A DNA stretch of 64,000 bases from Myxococcus flavus (GTDB lineage: Bacteria; Myxococcota; Myxococcia; Myxococcales; Myxococcaceae): positions 8,866,001 through 8,930,000 of the forward strand of contig NZ_CP143624.1 of the NCBI RefSeq assembly GCF_050038885.1, in the 5' to 3' direction. The translations under genes were made by a program, and so were the position numbers. This document shows positions 19,889 through 28,589 of the stretch, in pieces. The notes under the pieces are model-generated. The model was not told where the DNA came from and ran no database searches. It saw only the letters and a list, made by a program, of their open reading frames with translations. How positions within the stretch are numbered: the first letter of the stretch is position 1; the number at the start of each line of letters is the position of its first letter.

Positions 19889-20598
19889 GAGGGATGGGCG
19901 GGCCGCGCCGCATGCGCCGTTTCCAGCACCTCCAGAAGCGCGCCCGGGTCGAAGGGTTTGGAGAAGACACCCGCTGCCTCTTGCAAGGGGGCCGCGTCGG
20001 GATAGGCGGTGATGACGAAGGTGGGCAGGCGCGGATAGCGCGCGCGCAGCCGCCGCAGGGCCTCGCCATCCGGCCCGCCCGGTACGCGCAGGTCCACCAG
20101 CGCCGCGAAGGGCTGGGAACACAGGATGCGGTCGGCATCCAGCACCGAGGCCGCCGTCACGGATGAGAATCCGCGCCCGCGCAGCAGCTCGGCCAGGTTG
20201 TCGCTCAGCGCCGGGTCATCCTCCACCAGCACCACCAGGGCGTCCCGGCGCGCGGCCGACAGCAGCTCCACCAGCGTGGGAATGGGAACGGGCTTCGGCA
20301 GCACCGCGAGCAGGCCCTCGCGCCGCGCCGTCTCCAGGTCGTCCTGGCGCGGATGGGCGGTGATGACCACGGCGGCCAGCCCCGGGTCCACGCGGCGGAG
20401 CTGGTGCACCACGTCCGCCCCGCTCATGCCGGGCATGCGCATGTCCGTCAGCAGCACGTCGAAGCGCGTGGTGCGCGCCAGTTGCACGGCCTCGTCGCCA
20501 CTGGTGACCACGGTGGCCGCGTCTCCCCCGTCGCGCAGAATCTCCGCGAGGTTCTCCGCGAACGCCCGATTGTCATCCAACAGGAGGTACTGGCGCAT
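19885..20598 (-). CDS. double-receiver response regulator, partner of the globin-coupled kinase
   Basis: 237 aa made of two receivers and no output domain. Receiver 1 (1-115): LLLDDN, phospho-acceptor Asp52 in LLTDMRMPG, Lys102 in LPKP. Receiver 2 (121-230): VLVEDD, Asp169 in ALVDLRVPG, Lys in FSKP. The regulator of the Anaeromyxobacter globin-coupled kinase AfGcHK is also a two-receiver protein with Asp52 and Asp169 as phosphorylation sites, the same numbering, which supports orthology. It overlaps the kinase gene by 26 nt and the hybrid kinase by 4 nt. Confidence 0.93.
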   Translation of the reverse strand: MRQYLLLDDNRAFAENLAEILRDGGDAATVVTSGDEAVQLARTTRFDVLLTDMRMPGMSGADVVHQLRRVDPGLAAVVITAHPRQDDLETARREGLLAVLPKPVPIPTLVELLSAARRDALVVLVEDDPALSDNLAELLRGRGFSSVTAASVLDADRILCSQPFAALVDLRVPGGPDGEALRRLRARYPRLPTFVITAYPDAAPLQEAAGVFSKPFDPGALLEVLETAHAARPAHPS

Positions 20599-21763
20599 GC
20601 GTCTCCTCCGAAGCGATGAGGGGAAGTCGAATCACGAAGCGCGCCCCCTCGCCGGGACGGGGGACGTACGCGATACCGCCGCCGTGCCGCTCCAGGATGC
20701 GTTTGACGAGCGGCAATCCCAGTCCGATGCCACGCGCCTTCGTCGTCATCAACGGCTCGAAGAGGCGACGGCGGATGGTGTCGCTGACGCCAGGTCCGGA
20801 GTCCGCCAGTACCAGCTCGACATGGCCCGGCTCGCTCACGCTGCCCGTCAGCGACACCGTGCCCCCCGTCTCCTCGAGCGCCTGGACGGCGTTGTCCAGC
20901 AGGTTGACGAACACCTGCCGGAGCTGGCCCGCGTCGCCCTGCACCACGGGGAGCGACGCCAGCCCTTCCTCGCGTACCGTCACGGAGTCGGGCCGCTGCA
21001 CCGCCTTGAGCGCCTCCTGCCAGACTTCGTCCAGCCAGACCTCCTGCCGGTGCAGGGGCCGGTCGCGAATCATGTCCAGCAGGTCGGAGACGATGCGGTT
21101 GGCGATGCCCACCTGGTCGCCGATGCGGGTCAGGTGCTTGGCGGTGCGCTCATCCACCGCGCCTGGACGCCCGCGGAGGATGTAGAGCGAGGTCTCGATG
21201 ACGCCCAGCGGGTTGCGCAGCTCATGGCCGATGGAGCCCACGAGCTGACCGAAGGTGGACAGGCGCTCGCTGCGCGCCTGCTGCGCCAGCAAGTCCTCCC
21301 GATACGTGTGGAGCATGATGGCCAGCTCCAGGTCGAGAATCTTCCCCACCGCGCTGCGCGCCGCCTGCAGCGCGGCCGGCTGCTCCAGGTACGTCGAGTC
21401 GATGAGGCCGTTGAACTCCTGCCTCAGCACGTTCATCGCGCCGAACATGTAGTGCTGGGGCAAGGCGATGCGCACATGCATGCGACCGATGCGGCAGCGC
21501 AGCGCGTAGTAGGCCTCGTCCCAGGGGCCGCGGAGGAGCTGGTCCATCCACACCTGCAGCGTGCCCCGCAAGTGGCCCACCTGGCTCTCACCTCCCTCGA
21601 GCGCCTGGCGAGCCCCCTCGTGCTCCAGGATGCGGTCGTAGAAGATGCGAGCGATGCGTGAGAAGTGAGGCTTCGCGGTGCCATGCAAGGTCACGAGTGC
21701 CCGCTCGTCAGCCGAGCTGAAGCCCACGTACCGCTTCAATTCCTCGAACAAGGTTTCCGCCAT
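20573..21763 (-). CDS. globin-coupled histidine kinase (haem oxygen sensor)
   Basis: 396 aa, soluble. The N-terminal ~155 residues are a globin-sensor domain. The proximal haem His96 lies in CRIGRMHVRIALPQHYMFGAMNVLR, and distal-side Tyr42 lies in RIFYDRIL. A HisKA domain follows with His180 in GSIGHELRNPLGVIE, then HATPase_c (LRQVFVNLLDNAVQ, ADSGPGV, ARGIGLGLPLVKR). In AfGcHK of Anaeromyxobacter the equivalent residues are Tyr45, His99 and His183: all three are shifted by three, the same spacing. The kinase is therefore expected to be switched by O2 or haem oxidation state. It is the first gene of a three-gene operon. Confidence 0.93.
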   Translation of the reverse strand: MAETLFEELKRYVGFSSADERALVTLHGTAKPHFSRIARIFYDRILEHEGARQALEGGESQVGHLRGTLQVWMDQLLRGPWDEAYYALRCRIGRMHVRIALPQHYMFGAMNVLRQEFNGLIDSTYLEQPAALQAARSAVGKILDLELAIMLHTYREDLLAQQARSERLSTFGQLVGSIGHELRNPLGVIETSLYILRGRPGAVDERTAKHLTRIGDQVGIANRIVSDLLDMIRDRPLHRQEVWLDEVWQEALKAVQRPDSVTVREEGLASLPVVQGDAGQLRQVFVNLLDNAVQALEETGGTVSLTGSVSEPGHVELVLADSGPGVSDTIRRRLFEPLMTTKARGIGLGLPLVKRILERHGGGIAYVPRPGEGARFVIRLPLIASEETHAPVPPVG

Positions 21764-22341
21764 GAGTCCTGGGGTAAGAGCCTAACCGCGCAGAACGCCG
21801 GGCAGCAGGAACTTCCTCCCCACCGCTGCGCGGGTGCGGCCTGCCACACGTCGACACCAGGACTTGAGCAGGCGGCTCCGGCAACGACGGTGAAGCAGAC
21901 AGCCTGTCGTCTGGCGTGACGGGTCATGAAGGGCGACTCTCCGCCCGGCCGCTCCGGCCCGGCGAGGACACTTCAGCAAGCCGCAGGCCAGCGGGCCCCG
22001 CCCTGCCCGGCGCCGGACGTCCCGCGCAAGATATGCGCAGTCCGGCTCCCAGCGCCCGTGACGCGCAAGGATTGCGCCCCACCCCAGCGGCATCGCGCTT
22101 CGCACGGGGCCGGCGTGCCGCGAATCCTCCGCCGCGCCCGCAGGGCACATCCCAGGCCGTCGACCGCACGTCGCTCCACCCATGGCAGCCCCTGGCTCAT
22201 GGCAATTCCAGCCATCGGAGAGCTCCCGCCAATCCGGCGCAAGCACTCCGATACACGCGACGCCCGGGAGTGCCATTTCGACATCTTCATTGCAAATGAA
22301 ACATGGTTGCAATAACCAGGACGCCTCTCACCCGAGGCACC
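21764..22341. other. 578-nt intergenic region between divergent operons
   Basis: It separates the globin-kinase operon (minus) from the exported cluster (plus). Open frames here lack ribosome sites and look like G+C shadows. I see no RNA gene or terminator. The last 70 nt are strikingly A+T-richer and carry the dyad at 22289-22313. Confidence 0.6.
22289..22318 (+). promoter_or_regulatory. dyad and candidate promoter of the NHL/multihaem cluster
   Basis: A perfect inverted repeat ATTGCAA-N11-TTGCAAT (22289-22313) overlaps a possible promoter, TTGCAA (22290-22295), 17-nt spacer, TAACCA (22313-22318). It lies 24-53 nt before the ATG of the first gene. The dyad is exact; the -10 is weak. A repressor or activator site is a reasonable reading. 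Confidence 0.45.
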
Positions 22342-24567
22342 ATGACACTTCGAAGCACGAAGACGTTGTTCTGGCAGTGGACGCTCACCTCGACCCTGCT
22401 CCTGCTGGGCACGGCGTGCAGCGACACGCCCGCGTCCGGGAGGCCCGACGGCGGCGTCCAGCTCGACGCGGGGGCGACACCGGATGCCGGCGGGCTGCCG
22501 GATGGCGGCGTCGACGACGCGCGAGACACGCTGGAAGTCCTCGCGGGCAACACATCCACGGGCTTCGTGGATGGAATGGGCATCGCGGCGCGCTTCAGCG
22601 GCCCCGCGGGGGCGGTGCTGACGCCGGACGGCGCGTTCATCTACGTCGCGGATACGTTCAACAACCTGCTGCGGCGCATCGATACCGCCACGGGAGCGGT
22701 CGTCACGCTCGCGGGCCGCGTGCAACAAATGGGGGCCGTGGACGGCAGGGGCACGGAGGCCCGCTTCAAGAGCCCGCGAGCGCTGGCCCATGCGCCGGAC
22801 GGAAGCGCGCTGTACCTGGCGGACGGCCCGACCGTCCGCAGAATCGCGCTTCCCGACGCGGAGGTGACGACGCTGGCGGGAAGCCCGGACTCGCCCGGCA
22901 ACGTGGACGGCATCGGCGATGAGGCGCGATTGGGCTCGCTGCTGCACAGCCTGGCCATCTCCGAGGACGGCACCACGCTCTACATCGCGGACCGCTCCAA
23001 CCGCGTCCTGCGGACGCTGGACGTGGCCACGCGCCGGGTCACCACGGTGGCGGGGACCCGCTACACCGGCGCGGACCAGAGCGTGGACGCGCGCGGCACG
23101 GACGCCCGCTTCAGCGGCCTGGGCGGCATCGTCCGGGTGGGCGCTGCGCTGTACGTGGCGGATACCTTCAACAATACGGTGCGCCGGGTGGACCTGACCA
23201 CCTACGACGTCACCACCCTCGCGGGCAGAGCGGGCGAGGCCGGAAACCAGGACGGCGTCGGCTCCGAGGCGAGGTTCGACACGCCGCAGTCCCTGACGGG
23301 CGACGCCCAATTCCTCTATGTCACCGGCTGGGACGGACTGCTTCGCCGCGTCGCAGTGGCGGACGGCGCGACCACCACGCTGGTGGGTGACGCCGACGAC
23401 GTGCGCCCCGTGGACGGCGTGGGTGAGGCGGTGAGGCTGGGCATCGCCTTCGGGCCGCCGCTGCTCGACAGCGTGCGCGGCGTCCTCTACTACAACGACC
23501 GCGACGCCAACGCCGTGCGCCGCCTGGACCTGGGCTCGCTGGAGATGACGACGCTCGCCGGCTCCGCGCGTCCGTCCGGTAGCGAGGATGGCCCGGGCAA
23601 CGAGGCCCGCTTCGACTCCCCCTCCGCCATCGTCCCGGGGGACGGGGCCTGGTTCGTCGCCGACACGTACAACCACACCGTGCGCACCGTCGAGTTCGCC
23701 TCGGGCGAGACGCGGACGCTCGCAGGACGGCCGGGGCTGGCGGGCGGCGAGGATGGCCCGCTGGAGGCGGCGACGCTGGGATACCCGGCGGGACTCGCGT
23801 GGCATGCCGCCTCCCAGCAGCTCTATGTCGCGGACCTGGGCGCCCACACCGTGCGCGTCGTCGACCTGACGACCCGCAGCGTGCGCACCCTGGCCGGGAC
23901 GCAGGAAGAAGCAGGCGCCGCGGACGGCTTGGGCCCGGCGGCCCGATTCTCCGGGCCACAGCAGCTCGCGCTGTCCCCGGATGGTCTCACGCTGTACGTC
24001 GCGGACTCGGGGAACGCCACCGTGCGTGCCGTTGAGACTGACACCGGGGCGGTGACGACGCTGGCCGGCGCGGCGGGCGAACGCGGCACCGTGGACGGCG
24101 TGGGCGCCGCGGCTCGCTTCCGGGAGCCCACGGGGCTCGCGCTGGACGCGGCGGCAGGCCGGCTCTACGTGGTGGACGCCAGCGCGCAGACCCTGCGCGT
24201 CATCACCCTGGCGACCGGCGAGGTGACCACCATCGCCGGAACGGACGAGACGACAGGTGTGGTGGACGGCCCCGTCGCCGAAGCGCTTTTCAAGTACCCG
24301 GCCAGCCTCGCGCTGAATGCGGCGGGCACGCATCTCTACGTCGCCGATAACGGCAACCATGTCATCCGCCGGGTGGACCTGGCCGCTGGCACGGTGTCCA
24401 CCTGGCTGGGCAACGCCGTGCGCAGCGGCGGCATCGGGCCGGGCCAGCGCCTGCCCTTCCGTGAGGCGACGCTGTACTTTCCGCAGGCGCTGGCGGTGGG
24501 CGCGCGCGACGTCGCGATCCTCTCCGAGAGCGCCGTCTACCTCGCACGTCCGGAGGCCACGCCATGA
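22342..24567 (+). CDS. NHL-repeat beta-propeller lipoprotein
   Basis: 741 aa. The signal sequence ends LLLLGTAC (lipoprotein-type Cys), then a Gly/Asp-rich linker (GGVQLDAGATPDAGGLPDGG). The rest is about 12 repeats of ~50 residues built as TLAG...VDG.G..ARF..P..LA....LYVAD..N..VRRVDL.T..VTTLAG, the NHL form of a beta-propeller blade. Twelve blades would make two six-bladed propellers. Such domains bind proteins or ligands outside the cell; no catalytic site is seen. The start ATG 22342 is chosen because the signal peptide begins there; a frame from 22303 adds 13 residues. The stop overlaps the next ATG (ATGA). Confidence 0.88.
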   Translation: MTLRSTKTLFWQWTLTSTLLLLGTACSDTPASGRPDGGVQLDAGATPDAGGLPDGGVDDARDTLEVLAGNTSTGFVDGMGIAARFSGPAGAVLTPDGAFIYVADTFNNLLRRIDTATGAVVTLAGRVQQMGAVDGRGTEARFKSPRALAHAPDGSALYLADGPTVRRIALPDAEVTTLAGSPDSPGNVDGIGDEARLGSLLHSLAISEDGTTLYIADRSNRVLRTLDVATRRVTTVAGTRYTGADQSVDARGTDARFSGLGGIVRVGAALYVADTFNNTVRRVDLTTYDVTTLAGRAGEAGNQDGVGSEARFDTPQSLTGDAQFLYVTGWDGLLRRVAVADGATTTLVGDADDVRPVDGVGEAVRLGIAFGPPLLDSVRGVLYYNDRDANAVRRLDLGSLEMTTLAGSARPSGSEDGPGNEARFDSPSAIVPGDGAWFVADTYNHTVRTVEFASGETRTLAGRPGLAGGEDGPLEAATLGYPAGLAWHAASQQLYVADLGAHTVRVVDLTTRSVRTLAGTQEEAGAADGLGPAARFSGPQQLALSPDGLTLYVADSGNATVRAVETDTGAVTTLAGAAGERGTVDGVGAAARFREPTGLALDAAAGRLYVVDASAQTLRVITLATGEVTTIAGTDETTGVVDGPVAEALFKYPASLALNAAGTHLYVADNGNHVIRRVDLAAGTVSTWLGNAVRSGGIGPGQRLPFREATLYFPQALAVGARDVAILSESAVYLARPEATP

Positions 24568-25061
24568 AGGGCGCGCCTCTGCGAGCTCTCGCCACCGCGG
24601 CGTGGCTCGTCGGCTGCGGCGGCACGACGGAGCCTGGCGAAGATGCGCCCGCGACGAGAACGCCGCGCATCGCCGTGGGCGTCGGGCGACCGGGCCAGTA
24701 CACACCGGTGAAGCCCGGGGACACGCTGCGGCTCCAGCGCGGTTGCCAGGGCAGCCAGCACGTCTTCGTGTCGCTCCAGGCCTGGGAGCTGGACCCCTTG
24801 ATCGCGACGGTGGAGCTGACGCTCACCCGTCAGTCGGACGGCCAGCAGGTGTCGCTGCCGTATCAGCTGCGCCTGCCCTTCGAGCCCGCCACGGCGCAGC
24901 GCCCCGCCATGCTCTCCGGCCTGCTGCTCGTGGTTCCCGAGCCATCCGAGGCCCTGGGAGCGCACGTGACGCTCCATGCGCGCATCGAGGACACCAGCGG
25001 CCAGGATGCCACGGATTCTCGTGAAGGCGTCATCCAGTGGGGGCCCGACGCATGTCCCTGA
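24564..25061 (+). CDS. small lipoprotein of unknown function
   Basis: 165 aa. Signal sequence MKGAPLRALATAAWLVGCGG with a lipobox-type Cys at ~18. The mature part looks like one beta-sandwich-type domain (TLRLQRGCQGSQHVFVSLQAWEL, VELTLTRQSDGQQVSLPYQLRLPF, GAHVTLHARIEDTSGQDATDS) and ends in a Cys-Pro. One Cys pair (GCQ and the C-terminal DACP) could form a disulfide. I do not recognise the family. It overlaps the NHL gene by 4 nt and the next gene by 10 nt, so it is translated with them. Confidence 0.75.
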   Translation: MKGAPLRALATAAWLVGCGGTTEPGEDAPATRTPRIAVGVGRPGQYTPVKPGDTLRLQRGCQGSQHVFVSLQAWELDPLIATVELTLTRQSDGQQVSLPYQLRLPFEPATAQRPAMLSGLLLVVPEPSEALGAHVTLHARIEDTSGQDATDSREGVIQWGPDACP

Positions 25062-26074
25062 TGCTTCGCCTGGTAGGGGCCACGCTGTGGCTCGCGCTCG
25101 CCACGGCGTGCGGCGAATCCTCGCCCACCGGCGTCCCCGCGCCCTCCGAGCCCGCGGCCTGGAGCACCGCTTTCGACGCCTCGGCCGCGGGCTGGCTCAT
25201 GAACGTCTCCGCGCCGCCCGGTGGAGCCCTGCTGGCGGTGGGAGGCAGGCTCGACGCGGGCGCCATGTATCAACGGCGGGAGGATGGCTGGGGCCCCGTC
25301 CCCCTCACCGAAGCCGTGCCGCTGCTCAACTGGAGCCACGGCTTCGGCCCGGCTGACATCTGGGTGGTCGGCAACGGTGGGACGGTGCTGCATTGGAGGG
25401 GCACGCGGTGGCAGCGTGTGCCGGTGCCCACGGACCAGGACCTCTGGGGCATCTGGGGCGCGGCCTCGGATGACCTCTGGGCCGTGGGCGGACGGGGCCG
25501 GCAAGCAGGCGATGCCACCCTGCTCCACTACGACGGCCTCGAGTGGACGGTGGTGCAGGTGCCACCGCTCCAGCGCGACCGCGTGGACGCCTTCTACAAG
25601 GTGTGGGGGAGCGCGCACGACGACGTCTGGGTGGTGGGGCAGAAAGGCGCGGTCCTCCATTGGAATGGCAGCAGGTGGACCGAGCACTTCGTGGGCGTCA
25701 GCGACGACCTCATCTCGGTGTGGGGGACCGGACGCGAGCGCGTCGTCGTCGTGGGCGGACGCAGCAACGGCGTGGTGGCCCGGTGGGACGGCCAGGCATG
25801 GACGCACCGCGAGCTGGCCCCGCTCCCCGGCCTCAACGGCGTGTGGATGCGCGCCCCCTCGGTGGCGCACGTGGTGGGTATCGAAGGCACGCTGGCCGTG
25901 CTGGACGTGGAGACGCTCGCCGCCCACCCGGTGCCGGCCACGACACGGCTCTCCTTCCACAACGTGTTCGGCGACGCGTCCGGAAACCTGACCGCCGTGG
26001 GCGGCAATCTGGGTGCGCTGGCGGATGACTACCAGGGCCTGGCCTGGACACGGCCGCTGGGTCCCAACGAGTAA
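25052..26074 (+). CDS. beta-propeller lipoprotein with W-G-x-DDxWxVG repeats
   Basis: 340 aa. Signal MSLMLRLVGATLWLALATACGE, with a lipobox-type Cys. At least five repeats follow the pattern WG....D.W.VG..G.VLHW.G..W: GPADIWVVGNGGTVLHWRG, GAASDDLWAVGGRG, GSAHDDVWVVGQKGAVLHWNG, GTGRERVVVVGGR. This resembles Asp-box/galactose-oxidase-like propeller proteins common in Myxococcales. No enzyme residues can be assigned. ATG 25052 is preferred to the GTG at 25037 because it starts the signal peptide. The cytochrome gene follows after 9 nt. Confidence 0.8.
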   Translation: MSLMLRLVGATLWLALATACGESSPTGVPAPSEPAAWSTAFDASAAGWLMNVSAPPGGALLAVGGRLDAGAMYQRREDGWGPVPLTEAVPLLNWSHGFGPADIWVVGNGGTVLHWRGTRWQRVPVPTDQDLWGIWGAASDDLWAVGGRGRQAGDATLLHYDGLEWTVVQVPPLQRDRVDAFYKVWGSAHDDVWVVGQKGAVLHWNGSRWTEHFVGVSDDLISVWGTGRERVVVVGGRSNGVVARWDGQAWTHRELAPLPGLNGVWMRAPSVAHVVGIEGTLAVLDVETLAAHPVPATTRLSFHNVFGDASGNLTAVGGNLGALADDYQGLAWTRPLGPNE

Positions 26075-26083
26075 CGACACGAG

Positions 26084-28411
26084 ATGACGACGATGACCAA
26101 GCTGACACGTGGGCTGGCCGGATGCGCCCTGGTGCTCCTGGGGTGCTCACCAACCCCCGAAACACCCAAGGTGGCCGACAACATCTTCGGCGACCTGGGG
26201 GACGTGGTGCCATTCGCGACACCAGCGCAGCGCGAGAGCTTCGAGCGGGGGCGGCAGGTCGTGCTTCGCCGCTTCACGCCCGAAGACGGGCTCGGGCCCT
26301 CCTTCAACGTGGTGAGCTGCGTGAACTGCCACGAGAAGCCCGTCGTGGGTGGCGGCGCGGGCCGGTACCGGAACTTCCTGCTGGTGGGGCAGACCCTGCC
26401 GGATGGCTCCTTCGTCAACACCGGCATCAACGGCGTGCAACCGCACTTCACGCTGGACGGCGTGCGGCGTCCTACCGATGCCGCCACCAACACCTTCGCC
26501 ACCCGCAATCCAGTTCCCTTCTTCGGCGTGGGCCTGCTGGCGGAGATTCCCGACGAGGTCATCCTCCGGAACGCGGACCCGGACGACGCGGACGGAGATG
26601 GCATCAGTGGCCGTCCCAACTACGACCGTGGCTTCGTGGGGCGGTTCGGGCGCAAGTCACAGACGGTGTCTATCGAAGGCTTCATCCGAGGGCCTGTCTT
26701 CAACCACATGGGTATCACCTCCAACCCCCTGTCGGAGGAGGCGAAGGCGCGGCTTCCAGTCCCCAGCGCGCTGGACGGACTGCCGGGCGCCACGCAGTCC
26801 GCCGACGGCCTGCGCACGGTGCGGCAGGCCCAGGCGGCGGCGCCGGACGAGCCCACCGTGGACGATGACGGCGTGCCGGACCCCGAGATGAGCGAGCAGG
26901 AGCTGTTCGACCTCGTGTCCTTCTCCATGCTCACCGCGGCTCCGCGTCCCGACGCGCCCACCGCCGAGTCCGAGGCCGGCCGGGCGCTCTTCACCCAGGT
27001 CGGGTGTGACGCCTGCCACATCCCCGCGCTGGAGGGGCCCCGTGGGCTCATCCCGCTCTACAGCGACCTGCTCCTGCATGACATGGGGCCGGCGCTGGAC
27101 GATGGCATCGTGATGAAGCTGGCCAGCGGCTCGGAGTTTCGTACCCAGCCGCTGTGGGGCATCACCGCCGCGGGCCCGTACCTGCATGACGGCCGCGCGG
27201 ACGACCTGGACGAAGCCATCCGGCTCCACGGCGGCGAGGCCCAGCGCTCCCGCGATGACTACGTGGCCTTGAGCCTCGAGGACCAGGCGCGCGTCATCCA
27301 CTTCCTGGAGTCCCTGGGCGGCCGCGCGCAGCGCAGTGACGGCATGTTGCCGCCGGACGCCCCGGTTCCGGCCACCGGCGACTGGGGAGGCCCCGCCGTC
27401 GCGCTCGGCGCGGAGGAGTTGGAGCGCTTCCGCCAGGGGCAGCACCTGTTCGACCGGGACTTCGGCCTCCGCGAAGGCGTGGGTCCCCACTTCAATGGCG
27501 ACTCCTGCCGCGCCTGCCACTTCGACCCGGTCCCCGGTGGCGCCGGGGGGCTGGACCTGGACGTCACGCGCCAGGGAATCTTCGCGGACGGTGCCTTCAT
27601 CTACCCGACGCCGGGCACCATGGCGCACCGACACGGGGCCGTGGACGCGCGGCCGCCGCTGGACCCTCGCAGCAACTTCTTCGAGCGGCGTCAGACGCCC
27701 TCCCTCCTGGGACTGGGGCTCATCGAGCGCATCCCCGAGGCCCTCATCCTTGCCAACGAGGACCCGGATGACGCCGACGGCGACGGCATTCGCGGCCGCG
27801 TCCACCGCCTGCCCGACGGGCGGCTGGGTCGCTTCGGCTGGAAGGCCAACGTGCCCAGCGTGCACGAGTTCGTCCGCGACGCGCTCAGCAACGAGCTGGG
27901 GCTGACCCTGGTCGACGAGCCCGGGCGAACCTTCGGCACGGCGCGGGATGACGACGCCGTCGCGGATCCGGAGGTAGGGCGGCCCACCATCGAAACGCTC
28001 GCCTTCTACCTGTCCATGCTGGCGCCCCCGCCTCGAACGGGGGCCCGGCCAGAGCTGGACGACACGGGCCTCGCGCTGTTCCACGAGGTGGGCTGCGCGA
28101 AATGCCACGTCCCCTCCTTCCCCACGACGGATGGCCGGGACGTCCGCCTCTACAGCGACCTGCTCCTGCATGATGTGATGCGCGATGGGCGCAGGGGCGT
28201 GGAGGACGGACAGGCCAATGTGAACGAGCTGCGCACGCCACCGCTGTGGGGCCTGGCGCACTCGGCGCCCTACCTCCACGACGGCACCGCCAGCACCGTG
28301 GCGGGCGCCATCACCCTGCACGGTGGCGAAGCCGATAGCTCGCGGCGCGCCTACGAGGCACTCTCCGCGCCGGAGCGAGACGCCTTGCTCGCGTTCCTCC
28401 AGACGCTCTGA
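26084..28411 (+). CDS. tandem di-haem oxidoreductase (DUF1111-type), four c-type haem sites
   Basis: 775-aa lipoprotein (VLLGC at 21). It is two copies of one domain: residues ~35-415 and ~440-775. Each copy carries two CxxCH haem motifs: Cys79-His83 and Cys308-His312, then Cys475-His479 and Cys671-His675. Both copies share N...CHE/CHF, LLAEIPDEVILRNADPDDADGDGI / LIERIPEALILANEDPDDADGDGI, PLYSDLLLHDMG / RLYSDLLLHDVM and PPLWG...PYLHDG. The single-domain form is the di-haem oxidoreductase (thiol oxidoreductase-like) family related to bacterial cytochrome c peroxidases. Likely a periplasmic or outer-membrane redox enzyme; the substrate is unknown. Last gene of the four-gene cluster. Confidence 0.88.
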   Translation: MTTMTKLTRGLAGCALVLLGCSPTPETPKVADNIFGDLGDVVPFATPAQRESFERGRQVVLRRFTPEDGLGPSFNVVSCVNCHEKPVVGGGAGRYRNFLLVGQTLPDGSFVNTGINGVQPHFTLDGVRRPTDAATNTFATRNPVPFFGVGLLAEIPDEVILRNADPDDADGDGISGRPNYDRGFVGRFGRKSQTVSIEGFIRGPVFNHMGITSNPLSEEAKARLPVPSALDGLPGATQSADGLRTVRQAQAAAPDEPTVDDDGVPDPEMSEQELFDLVSFSMLTAAPRPDAPTAESEAGRALFTQVGCDACHIPALEGPRGLIPLYSDLLLHDMGPALDDGIVMKLASGSEFRTQPLWGITAAGPYLHDGRADDLDEAIRLHGGEAQRSRDDYVALSLEDQARVIHFLESLGGRAQRSDGMLPPDAPVPATGDWGGPAVALGAEELERFRQGQHLFDRDFGLREGVGPHFNGDSCRACHFDPVPGGAGGLDLDVTRQGIFADGAFIYPTPGTMAHRHGAVDARPPLDPRSNFFERRQTPSLLGLGLIERIPEALILANEDPDDADGDGIRGRVHRLPDGRLGRFGWKANVPSVHEFVRDALSNELGLTLVDEPGRTFGTARDDDAVADPEVGRPTIETLAFYLSMLAPPPRTGARPELDDTGLALFHEVGCAKCHVPSFPTTDGRDVRLYSDLLLHDVMRDGRRGVEDGQANVNELRTPPLWGLAHSAPYLHDGTASTVAGAITLHGGEADSSRRAYEALSAPERDALLAFLQTL

Positions 28412-28422
28412 GCGGCGCTCGG

Positions 28423-28462
28423 GAGCCCCCGTCCCGTCCGCGCAGGGCTGGACGGCGGGCTC
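28423..28462 (+). terminator. hairpin after the four-gene cluster
   Basis: GAGCCC...CCGTCC (28423-28439) can pair with GGACGGCGGGCTC (28450-28462) around a 10-nt loop, with one or two bulges. It begins 12 nt after the stop codon. No T-run. Confidence 0.45.
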
Positions 28463-28589
28463 TCGGAGGCGGGCTTTCGAGTCCTTCCGCCACGAGCGGA
28501 ATGTTACGAATCAGCAACCATTCCAAGAATCTTGGAAGCGCGCCGCAACTCTGCGGGGGACCTCCCGAAAATGGGTGCAGGAGGTTCCA

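Noticed and set aside
21764..22288. Possible small genes or an RNA in the intergenic stretch.
   Set aside because: Short open frames on both strands lack ribosome sites and show no coding bias; no tRNA-like fold or terminator was found by eye.
21973..24705. A 910-codon minus-strand frame opposite the NHL-repeat gene.
   Set aside because: Arg/His/Gly-rich shadow of a repeat gene. The plus strand has a signal peptide and clear NHL blades.
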